A stretch of DNA of 64,000 bases. Origin: an uncultured Bacteroidales bacterium (GTDB lineage: Bacteria; Bacteroidota; Bacteroidia; Bacteroidales; UBA932). Shown one piece after another: positions 1 to 6,948 of this stretch. Below the pieces are notes generated by a model that ran no database searches, was not told the DNA's origin, and saw only the letters and a list, made by a program, of their open reading frames with translations. The position numbers were made by a program, and so were the translations under genes. The stretch is taken from NCBI GenBank assembly GCA_934667175.1, contig CAKULN010000009.1, forward strand, positions 1 to 64,000. Direction: 5' to 3'. Within the stretch, counting starts at the first letter, position 1, and each line of letters begins with the position of its first letter.

Positions 1-12
1 TTTGTCCGGACA

Positions 13-206
13 GTCCGGTCGCATCGGCAGGCTCAGCGACCGCGGTGTGGAAGTCCGAACTTGAATTGTCCGGTCGCTTCGGCAGGCTCAGCGACCGCGG
101 TGTGGCAGTCCGGACTTGAATTGTCCGGTCGCATCGGCAGGCTCAGCGACCGCGGTGTGGAAGTCCGAACTTGAATTGTCCGGTCGCATCGGCAGGCTCA
201 GCGACC
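13..206. repeat. Tandem array of a 55-bp REP-like repeat
   Basis: Four units begin at 13, 68, 123 and 178, exactly 55 bp apart; the fourth stops near 206. Each carries GGTCGC and GCGACC arms around a core of the type TCGGCAGGCTCA, so each can fold as a hairpin, and the unit junction has a second small palindrome around AAGTCCGRACTT. Units are nearly identical, with a few substitutions in the second. The array lies directly downstream of the ispH stop codon and may extend past the window edge. The same core occurs at 557, 12047, 62168, 62284 and 62336. There are no unique spacers, so it is not a CRISPR. Confidence 0.9.
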
Positions 207-216
207 AGTCGGTGGC

Positions 217-1314
217 TCAGAATCTTATAATAAATTCCGCGACCTGCTCCAGAAGCCATCCTGGAGTGGAGGTCGCGCCGCAGATCCCGACTTTGTCTTC
301 GTCCTGGAACCAATCCGGCATCAATTCCGAAGGCTCTGAGATATGATATGTGTGCGGATTCCGGGACTTGCATAAATCGTAAAGTACCTTTCCGTTGGAG
401 CTCGAAGCCCCTGAGACGAAGATGATGACATCGTGCTTCGACGCGAATTCCGCCAGTTCCTCATGCCGTGACGCCACCTGAGAACATATTGTGTTATGAA
501 CTGTCAGACTGGCTTGACCATATACCGATTCTCCATCGGAAGTCTCAGTTCTTAGCGGTCGCTGAGCCTGTCGAAGCGCCCGTCCAGATGGTTCGACAGA
601 GCTCACCAACCGTGGTTCGACAGAGCTCACCAACCGTGGTTCGACAGAGCTCACCAACCGTGGTTCGGCGGAGCTCACCAACCGTGGTTCGACAGGCTCA
701 CCGTCCTGGCGGTTGAACTGCCGGAGCGACTCCGAAAGCACCTTGCAGATCCGGGAATATTCCACAGGACTCTTGGTGGTCTGGGAGAAGATCTCCACGG
801 GACAGTCAGTGCGGATGATGCCGTCATCAAGGGCGGAGCGCAGCATCCCGATGTTCTCGATAACTATAGCGTCGCCCCCGACCTGCCCCAGCAGCCCGAG
901 CACTTCGGCATGGCCTATCTTCCCGAAGATGATGATCTGCCCTCCCGCCGGCTTGACCCTCTCGTAAGCCTCCCGGATGCTATTCTGAAGTCTCAGAACC
1001 ACTGGACAGGTGCAATCGATGACCGTCATGCCAAGCTTTGATGCCAATGAATATGTCTGCGGCGGCTCCCCGTGCGCGCGGATGAGAAGGGTCTCGGATG
1101 ACGGCGTGGGGATATTCATAAGTCCACTTTTGTCGATCGTGACAAGCCCTTTCTCTCCGAGTCGCCGCAGTTCCGCCTCATTGTGGACAATCGCTCCCAA
1201 TGAGTACAGCGTCTCCCCGGGATGCTCCGCAAGAAATTTTTCGGCACGGCTGATCGCCCTGATCACCCCTCCGCAGAAACCGGAATGCCTCTCTATCTCA
1301 ACCTGAAGATTCAT
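217..1314 (-). CDS. ispH: 4-hydroxy-3-methylbut-2-enyl diphosphate reductase (IspH/LytB) with in-frame repeat insertion
   Basis: Iron-sulfur enzyme of the last MEP-pathway step, reducing HMBPP to isopentenyl and dimethylallyl diphosphate. Family landmarks are in order: the first cluster cysteine in SGFCGGV near residue 12, IVHN, RAHGE, the second cysteine in DCTCPVV, GHAEVLG, the third cysteine in NTICSQV near residue 275, SSSNGK, and GATSTPGW near the end. The start at 1314 was chosen because it sits 4 bp after the cmk stop and begins MNLQVEIERHSGFCGG; an upstream start would overlap cmk. Length is 365 residues against about 290-320 normally. The excess is a segment near residues 200-268 encoded by REP-like 24-bp repeats (EPRLVSSV units), between LSESLRQF and the third cysteine. 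Outside it the protein looks intact, so activity is plausible but unproven. Confidence 0.93.
   Translation of the reverse strand: MNLQVEIERHSGFCGGVIRAISRAEKFLAEHPGETLYSLGAIVHNEAELRRLGEKGLVTIDKSGLMNIPTPSSETLLIRAHGEPPQTYSLASKLGMTVIDCTCPVVLRLQNSIREAYERVKPAGGQIIIFGKIGHAEVLGLLGQVGGDAIVIENIGMLRSALDDGIIRTDCPVEIFSQTTKSPVEYSRICKVLSESLRQFNRQDGEPVEPRLVSSAEPRLVSSVEPRLVSSVEPRLVSSVEPSGRALRQAQRPLRTETSDGESVYGQASLTVHNTICSQVASRHEELAEFASKHDVIIFVSGASSSNGKVLYDLCKSRNPHTYHISEPSELMPDWFQDEDKVGICGATSTPGWLLEQVAEFIIRF
557..577. repeat. REP-like core inside ispH
   Basis: GGTCGCTGAGCCTGTCGAAGC is the reverse complement of the core seen in the 13-206 array. Here it lies inside the coding sequence and is translated on the minus strand as part of the extra segment of IspH (residues around LRQAQRPLR). 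It adjoins the 24-bp array at 591-712. Confidence 0.8.
591..712. repeat. 24-bp tandem repeats inside ispH
   Basis: Five units of the type GTTCGACAGAGCTCACCAAC plus CGTG start at 591, 615, 639, 663 and 687, always 24 bp apart; the last is degenerate. Because 24 is a multiple of three, the array stays in frame and encodes repeated EPRLVSSV on the minus strand. The unit is related to the REP-like core (TTCGACAGGCTCA). Confidence 0.9.
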
Positions 1315-1318
1315 CGCT

Positions 1319-2005
1319 CTACTCCAGAATCCCGAAACGGCCCTGTGCAAGTCCTTGGAACCAAACAAGTTCCTCGTGCAGGTTCATGTCCGAGTTGTCC
1401 AACACGAAAGCGTCGGCGGCCCTGGAAAGAGGGGAGACCTCACGATGCGAATCAATGTAGTCCCTTTCCCGCAGGTTCTTCATCACGTCCTCCATCGTCG
1501 GCTCCTGACCTTTGGCTTTCATCTCATCGAAGCGCCTGCGCGCCCTGACCTCATCGCTTGCGGTCATGAATATCTTCAATTCGGCGTCCGGGAACACAGT
1601 CGTGCCGATGTCCCGTCCGTCCATCACGACCCTTTTCCTGCGCCCGAACGCGTGCAGACGCTCGTCGACATATTCCCTGACAAAAGGGATCGCCGAGACC
1701 GGGCTGACGTGGCCTGATACCTCAAGGGTGCGGATCTCTTTTTCCACGCGCCTCTCTCCGATGAAAGTCCCTCCGGTCTTGAAATCGAGATCCAGTTCCG
1801 GAAGGGCTGCCTTGAGGCTGGACTCGTCTATGACTCCGTCCTTCCCGATGAGGCCTTTCTCGATGGCGTACAGGGTCACTCCACGATAGAGGGCTCCTGA
1901 GTCCAGGTAAAGGAATCCGAAATGTTCAGCTATCAGTCTGGCAAGGGTGCTCTTGCCTGTTGATGAGTAGCCGTCTATGGCTATGATGATGTCCGGTAGT
2001 TTCAT
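1319..2005 (-). CDS. cmk: Cytidylate kinase
   Basis: Transfers phosphate from ATP to CMP or dCMP in pyrimidine nucleotide synthesis; cytoplasmic. The 228-residue length is normal for bacterial CMK. The P-loop GYSSTGKST is at residues 12-20, followed by LYLDSGALYRGVT (nucleotide-binding region) and RDIGTTVFPDAELKIFMTA, the signature of the family. The gene is followed 4 bp later by ispH, suggesting cotranscription, a pairing seen in other Bacteroidales as far as I recall. A TAATTTTG box sits only 4 bp upstream of the start codon, so the transcript may be almost leaderless. Confidence 0.96.
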   Translation of the reverse strand: MKLPDIIIAIDGYSSTGKSTLARLIAEHFGFLYLDSGALYRGVTLYAIEKGLIGKDGVIDESSLKAALPELDLDFKTGGTFIGERRVEKEIRTLEVSGHVSPVSAIPFVREYVDERLHAFGRRKRVVMDGRDIGTTVFPDAELKIFMTASDEVRARRRFDEMKAKGQEPTMEDVMKNLRERDYIDSHREVSPLSRAADAFVLDNSDMNLHEELVWFQGLAQGRFGILE

Positions 2006-2009
2006 ACGG

Positions 2010-2017
2010 CAAAATTA
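2010..2017 (-). promoter_or_regulatory. Candidate -7 box (TAATTTTG) of cmk
   Basis: On the minus strand TAATTTTG matches the Bacteroidota -7 consensus TAnnTTTG exactly. Only 4 bases separate it from the cmk ATG, so transcription would start at or next to the start codon. No convincing -33 TTG is visible, so the call is weak. Confidence 0.4.
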
Positions 2018-2145
2018 TCAATTTTTATGTAAAATTCCTTTTCATTTCCCTAAGAAAGAATTTTGTCCGATATTTGTACTGCGTTTTGCCTTGGTTGTCC
2101 CACTTATAATGTCGGGAAAGCGAACGTGAATAAAGACGAATTTCT

Positions 2146-3303
2146 ATGAAGATATTGATTGTTGATGACGAAAGGTCCATCAGGAACTCCTTGAAAGAGA
2201 TTCTTGGAGACGAGGGTTATGACGTGGATGTGGCCGAGGACGGAATGACCGCCCTTGCGATGGTGGACAAGGAAAGGTACAACGTGATCTTCTGTGACAT
2301 CAAGATGCCCGGGATGGACGGTACCGAAGTCCTGGACAAGATGATGGCAGAGGGCATAGATTCCGCTGTCGTGATGATCTCCGGTCACGGGGACATCGAG
2401 ACAGCTGTCGAGTGCATCAAGAAAGGAGCTTTCGATTTCATTCAGAAGCCTTTGGATCTGAACAGAATTTTGATAACCATCAAGAATGCCTCCGAGAAGG
2501 CGACCATCATTTCCGAGAACAAGAGCTTGAAGAAAAAGGTCTATGGCCAGAGGATGATAGGGGAGTCCGAGCCGATCAGGCACGTGCGCGACATCATCTC
2601 CAAGGTCGCCCCTACCGATGCCCGTGTGCTGATTGTCGGCCCTAACGGCTCCGGTAAGGAATTGGTGGCGAGGAGCCTTCATGAGCAGAGTGCCCGCAGT
2701 GCGATGCCTTACATCGAGGTGAACTGTGCCGCGATTCCCTCAGAGCTGATTGAGAGCGAGTTGTTCGGCCATGAGAAGGGGGCGTTCACCTCGGCCATCA
2801 AGCAGCACAAGGGCAAGTTTGAGCAGGCTGACGGCGGAACCCTGTTTCTGGACGAGATCGGTGACATGAGCCTTGCCGCGCAGGCGAAGGTGCTGCGTGT
2901 CCTTCAGGAGAAGAAACTCTCAAGGGTCGGCAGCGACAAGGACATCATCGTGGATGTCAGAGTCGTGGCGGCCACGAACAAAAATCTTCAGGAGGAGATC
3001 GCCAAGGGTAATTTCAGGGAAGACCTTTACCATCGTCTCAGCGTCATTGTCATCAAGGTCCCTTCGCTGGACGAAAGAAAATCAGACATACCCCTTTTGG
3101 CTGAATATTTTGTCAATCAGATCAGTACCGAATCCGGGATGCCTGTGAAAACATTTTCTCCCGAAGCGATTCAGTTGCTTCAGGAGAAATCTTGGACCGG
3201 AAACATCAGAGAGCTTCGCAATGTCGTGGAGCGCCTGATGATTCTTGGAGGCAATCCTGTCAGCGGGCAGGATGTAAAAGATTACGTGAGTCCGATTCAA
3301 TAG
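2146..3303 (+). CDS. Sigma-54-type response regulator lacking a DNA-binding domain
   Basis: NtrC-like architecture: receiver domain at residues 1-115 (acidic pair at 7-8, phosphoacceptor Asp51 in FCDIKMPG, Lys in IQKPLDL), then an AAA+ domain from about residue 133 with Walker A GPNGSGKE, Walker B GGTLFLDEIGD and sensor regions. The sigma-54 contact loop reads GAFTSA instead of GAFTGA. The protein ends about 20 residues after NIRELRNVVERL, so the Fis-type helix-turn-helix usual in ~450-residue family members is absent. It could activate from solution, as HTH-less activators such as FlgR are known to do, or act without DNA targeting. No histidine kinase lies nearby. Its last 44 bp overlap the convergent protease gene. 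Confidence 0.9.
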   Translation: MKILIVDDERSIRNSLKEILGDEGYDVDVAEDGMTALAMVDKERYNVIFCDIKMPGMDGTEVLDKMMAEGIDSAVVMISGHGDIETAVECIKKGAFDFIQKPLDLNRILITIKNASEKATIISENKSLKKKVYGQRMIGESEPIRHVRDIISKVAPTDARVLIVGPNGSGKELVARSLHEQSARSAMPYIEVNCAAIPSELIESELFGHEKGAFTSAIKQHKGKFEQADGGTLFLDEIGDMSLAAQAKVLRVLQEKKLSRVGSDKDIIVDVRVVAATNKNLQEEIAKGNFREDLYHRLSVIVIKVPSLDERKSDIPLLAEYFVNQISTESGMPVKTFSPEAIQLLQEKSWTGNIRELRNVVERLMILGGNPVSGQDVKDYVSPIQ

Positions 3304-4861
3304 CTTTCTTCAGCGTCGGATCCACGTTGAGGTACATCTTGTAGAAGGCGTTCTCGCCGAGTTTGGAATACCGCCCGACAAGGGCGCGGAGTTGTGGGAG
3401 GAGATATTCAGAAGTCTCTTCCCATTCTTTTTGCGTGCAGGTGATGCCGTCTTTCGTGGAGGCATATTCCCGGAAGGCGGAAGGAAGGTTCAGCCTGTCG
3501 AGGAAGTTGTTAAGCTCCTTGTAGTCGCTGATGGTGGAGAGAGTGCCTTTGTACCTGTCGAACATCGCCGAGGCAAAACGCATTTGGGTCGCTTTCTTGT
3601 TGCAGGCGATGAAGAATTTCGTGGCTCTGGTGGTGTCAACCGGCACGAACACGTCCGGAATGATCCCGCCTCCGCCGTAGACCGTCCTGCCGCCCACGGT
3701 CTTGTAGGCCGCTGTGGAATCCACCTTGATGCTGTCCGCATCGTACATCTCACCGTCGGCGTAGCGCTTGTAGATGTCGTACTGGTAGTCTTCTGAATAT
3801 GGCTTCTGAATGCACCGTCCCGATGGCGTGTAGAACCTCGCCACCGTGAGACGCACTCCTGAACCATCACTGAAATAGACCGGTTCCTGCACAAGTCCCT
3901 TGCCGAATGAGCGGCGCCCCATGATGACGCCTCTGTCGTTGTCCTGCATGGCTCCGGCGAAAATCTCGCTTGAGGAGGCCGTGGACTCGTTGATCAGCAC
4001 TGTCAGGCCAATGTCCTGAAGGATGCCCTTGCCGTCGGCCTTGTAGTCGTCCTTCTTGCGGTGCAGTCCCTGCATATAGACGATCTCGTCACCTTTCTTG
4101 AGGAACATGTCGCTGAGCAGCAGCGCCTGATCGAAATATCCTCCGGTGTTGTCGCGCAGGTCGAAAATCAATTTCCTCATACCATTTTCGAGCAGCCCCG
4201 CGCTGGCTTGGGAGAACTCGGAAAATGTCGTTCTGGAGAACTTGGAGAGCTTGATGTAGCCGGTCGTGTCGTTGATCATAAAGGACGCGTCCACGCAATG
4301 CATAGGAATCTTACCTCTGGTGATCTCAAACGGAATCACCTCGTTCCCTCTTCCGACAGTAACAGTGACCTTCGTCCCCGCCGGGCCTTTCATCCTGCGT
4401 ACCATGCTGTCCTGTGGAAATTTGACCCCGGCGATGTCCTTGTCCCCGACCTTGAGGATTCGGTCTCCTTGCTGCAGCCCGACTTTTTCGGAAGGCCCCC
4501 CAGGAATGACCTCAAGCACGATCGCGGTGTCGTTCGGGACGTTGAACTGGATTCCGATGCCGTCAAAATTGCCGGCCAGATCGGTTTCAGCTTCGGTCAG
4601 TTCCACCGGCGGCATGTAGACAGAATGCGGATCAAGCTCAGCCAACGCTGCCGTGATCGCCGCATCGGTGACTTTTTCCACATCTATCGTGTCGACGTAG
4701 TTCCTGTCAATCTGGTCAAGGATAAGGTTCAGTTTTCGCCAATCCTGATACTGTACGCGAAGCATCGCCTTTTTCTGGGTGTAGGCATTGTAGGACAGCA
4801 CGGCGAGCGCCCCCACGGCTATTCCCAGAACAGCGATCCAGACGGAAGATATTCGTTTCAT
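3260..4861 (-). CDS. S41 family C-terminal processing peptidase (CtpA/Prc-like)
   Basis: Periplasmic serine protease that trims or degrades proteins from the C-terminus. An N-terminal hydrophobic segment (residues 5-25) acts as anchor or signal. A PDZ domain follows around residues 90-180 (FDGIGIQFNV, PGGPSEKVGLQQGD). The catalytic Ser is in STASSSEIFAGA near residue 297, and the Lys is in RRSFGKGLVQ near 320, the Ser-Lys dyad of the family. The 533-residue length fits Bacteroidales homologues. It is the last gene of the minus-strand run that starts at asnS, 1 bp after dCMP deaminase, and its 3' end overlaps the response regulator gene by 44 bp. Confidence 0.93.
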   Translation of the reverse strand: MKRISSVWIAVLGIAVGALAVLSYNAYTQKKAMLRVQYQDWRKLNLILDQIDRNYVDTIDVEKVTDAAITAALAELDPHSVYMPPVELTEAETDLAGNFDGIGIQFNVPNDTAIVLEVIPGGPSEKVGLQQGDRILKVGDKDIAGVKFPQDSMVRRMKGPAGTKVTVTVGRGNEVIPFEITRGKIPMHCVDASFMINDTTGYIKLSKFSRTTFSEFSQASAGLLENGMRKLIFDLRDNTGGYFDQALLLSDMFLKKGDEIVYMQGLHRKKDDYKADGKGILQDIGLTVLINESTASSSEIFAGAMQDNDRGVIMGRRSFGKGLVQEPVYFSDGSGVRLTVARFYTPSGRCIQKPYSEDYQYDIYKRYADGEMYDADSIKVDSTAAYKTVGGRTVYGGGGIIPDVFVPVDTTRATKFFIACNKKATQMRFASAMFDRYKGTLSTISDYKELNNFLDRLNLPSAFREYASTKDGITCTQKEWEETSEYLLPQLRALVGRYSKLGENAFYKMYLNVDPTLKKAIESDSRNLLHPAR

Positions 4862-4862
4862 C

Positions 4863-5267
4863 CTAATCTATTTTTTCGACTTCTATTCCTGCCTTGCGGA
4901 GCAGGTCCACCCCGTCAGTGAGACGGTACTCATCCTTGTAGACGACTCTTTTGATGCCGGCCTGGATGATCAGTTTCGAACATTCGATGCAGGGCGAGGC
5001 TGTCACGAAGAGAGTCGCTCCAAGGCTGCTGTTACCTGACTTGGCCACCTTGGTGATGGCGTTGGCTTCCGCATGGAGGACGTACGGCTTTGTGGCTCCG
5101 TTCTCGTCCTCGCAGACATTCTCGAAACCGGAAGGGGTCCCGTTGTAGCCGTCAGAGATGATCATCCTGTCCTTTACCAGAATCGCTCCCACCTGCCGTC
5201 TCTTGCAGTAGGAATTCTTGGCCCAGATCTCGGCCATCTCAAGGTATCGCTGATCGAATTTTTCCAT
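4863..5267 (-). CDS. dCMP deaminase family protein (zinc-dependent deoxycytidylate deaminase)
   Basis: Converts dCMP to dUMP, supplying dUMP for thymidylate synthesis. The zinc site is complete: His65 and catalytic Glu67 in LHAEANA, and Cys93 and Cys96 in SPCIEC. Its length of 134 residues is compact but normal for bacterial ComEB/dCMP-deaminase types. Its ATG overlaps the stop of the upstream acyl-CoA synthetase by one base and its stop is one base from the protease start, so translation is probably coupled. Other cytidine-deaminase-fold substrates cannot be excluded. Confidence 0.9.
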   Translation of the reverse strand: MEKFDQRYLEMAEIWAKNSYCKRRQVGAILVKDRMIISDGYNGTPSGFENVCEDENGATKPYVLHAEANAITKVAKSGNSSLGATLFVTASPCIECSKLIIQAGIKRVVYKDEYRLTDGVDLLRKAGIEVEKID

Positions 5268-6937
5268 TATTTGTTTCTCTGGTAGAGGTATCTCTTGATG
5301 CTGCGCTTAGGAGTCCTTTCGAAATCCTCAGGCATAAACTCTATCTTTTTGATCTGAGCATAGTTAGGGATCTCCTTGTTCATCTCCGGGAGTTGCCCTT
5401 TAAGAGTCTTCTCAAGATCCTCGCGGTTCATTCCGTCCAGTTCGGCCTGATGGTAGTCCGGGTAGACGAGGGCAGTCAGACCTCCATTGTCCTCGATGAC
5501 GAGAGAGTCCACGACGTAGGCGAATGAATTGATCACGGACTCAAGCTCCTCCGGATAGATGTTCTGGCCGTTAGGTCCGAGAATCATGCACTTGGAACGT
5601 CCTCTGATGTAAAGGAAGCCTTCCTTGTCGATGACACCCATGTCTCCGGTCCTGAGCCAGCCGTCCTTAGTGAAGAGATCCTTGGTCGCCTCCTCGTTCT
5701 TGAAGTAGCCCAAGGCTGTGTTCGGCCCGTGAACCTGAATCTCGCCCTCTATGTTCTCCGGATCGGAGGAGTCGATTCTGATCTCCATGTTCAGAGCGGC
5801 CTTCCCGCAGGAGTAGAGCCTCTTGTCGTTGTAGTGGGCATAGGTGATGATAGGAGCGCATTCGGTCATTCCGTAGCCTACGGTGTAAGGGAATGCGATG
5901 TCCCAGAAGAACTTCTCGATCTCCTTGTTGAATGCGGCGCCTCCCATGATGACCTCTATGAAGTTGCCGCCGAAAGCGCTCACAAGCTCTCCGCAGATTT
6001 TTTTCTGGATCATCTTGTCGATGACCGGGACCTTCAGCAATGTCTTGACCGTCCCTTTCTCGACAAGTTTCTGGAGCTTGGACTTGTAGACTTTCTCGAT
6101 GATCAGAGGCACGGCGATGATGATGTTCGGCTTGACCTCGGCGAGCGCCTGCATGATGATCTTCGGGCTTGGCACCCTGGTCAGGAAATGCACGTGCGCG
6201 CCGATGCACATCTCGAAGAGGAACTCGAACATCATTCCGTACATGTGGGCGGACGGAAGCATGGCGACCACGTTGGTGTGGTTGTCCAGCTCGCTGAGGA
6301 CGTGCCTGGCGAACTGGATGTTCGAGCAGATGGCTCTGTATGGGATCATCACACCCTTCGAGAAACCGGAACTACCGGAGGTGTAGTTGATCAGAGCCAA
6401 CTCGTTAGGGGAGTCCTTGTAATAGTTGAGGTCCTCAGGCTCGAAACTGTTCGGGTGGCGTTTGCCGAAATATTCATTCATGTGCTCCCTGGCCTCGGTG
6501 ATGCGTGGCACCTTTGAATATAGCAGCTGGAACGTGTTGATCCGCACGACAGCGAACAATCCTGGCATCTCGTCGGCGCTGAGTCCTTCCCAGACCACAT
6601 CGTCAACGAAGAGCACCTTCGCCTCGGAATGATTCACAAGGTAATGGATATTCCCGGGCTTGAACTCGTGCAGGATAGGCACCGGCACGGCTCCGTAGGT
6701 CATTGTGGCCAGAAAGCTGACCGCCCAGTTGACCTGGTTGCGTGCGCAGATCGCCACCTTGTCGCCTTTGTGCAGGAAGCATTTCTCGAAGGCGATGTGA
6801 AGTTTCTCGATACGTCTTGCCACGTCTCTGTAGCAAAGGCTGACTCCCTGATAGTTGGAAAGAGCCAGTCTGTCCCAATTCTTCCTGAAGCTATCCTCCA
6901 GGAGCTTGTTCACTGATTCGAATTTGAATTCGTTCAT
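5267..6937 (-). CDS. AMP-forming long-chain acyl-CoA synthetase (AMP-dependent ligase)
   Basis: Adenylate-forming enzyme that activates a fatty or other carboxylic acid to its CoA thioester. Motifs: P-loop-like LINYTSGSSGFSKGV, substrate region GYGMTECAPI, ATP-binding WLRTGDMGVIDKEGFLYIRG, and the C-terminal hinge and lysine region near PKRSIKRYL. The start at 6937 (MNEFKFESVNKLL) was preferred because a start at 6991 would overlap the upstream gene by 43 bp; this gives 556 residues. The chain length of the substrate cannot be told from sequence. It lies in a compact run with an unknown anchored protein upstream and dCMP deaminase downstream. Confidence 0.88.
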   Translation of the reverse strand: MNEFKFESVNKLLEDSFRKNWDRLALSNYQGVSLCYRDVARRIEKLHIAFEKCFLHKGDKVAICARNQVNWAVSFLATMTYGAVPVPILHEFKPGNIHYLVNHSEAKVLFVDDVVWEGLSADEMPGLFAVVRINTFQLLYSKVPRITEAREHMNEYFGKRHPNSFEPEDLNYYKDSPNELALINYTSGSSGFSKGVMIPYRAICSNIQFARHVLSELDNHTNVVAMLPSAHMYGMMFEFLFEMCIGAHVHFLTRVPSPKIIMQALAEVKPNIIIAVPLIIEKVYKSKLQKLVEKGTVKTLLKVPVIDKMIQKKICGELVSAFGGNFIEVIMGGAAFNKEIEKFFWDIAFPYTVGYGMTECAPIITYAHYNDKRLYSCGKAALNMEIRIDSSDPENIEGEIQVHGPNTALGYFKNEEATKDLFTKDGWLRTGDMGVIDKEGFLYIRGRSKCMILGPNGQNIYPEELESVINSFAYVVDSLVIEDNGGLTALVYPDYHQAELDGMNREDLEKTLKGQLPEMNKEIPNYAQIKKIEFMPEDFERTPKRSIKRYLYQRNK

Positions 6938-6948
6938 TTTCTTCGTTT

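Noticed and set aside
13-206. Possible CRISPR array
   Set aside because: Units are contiguous 55-bp copies with no unique spacers, the repeat core occurs elsewhere as single copies, and no cas genes are seen.
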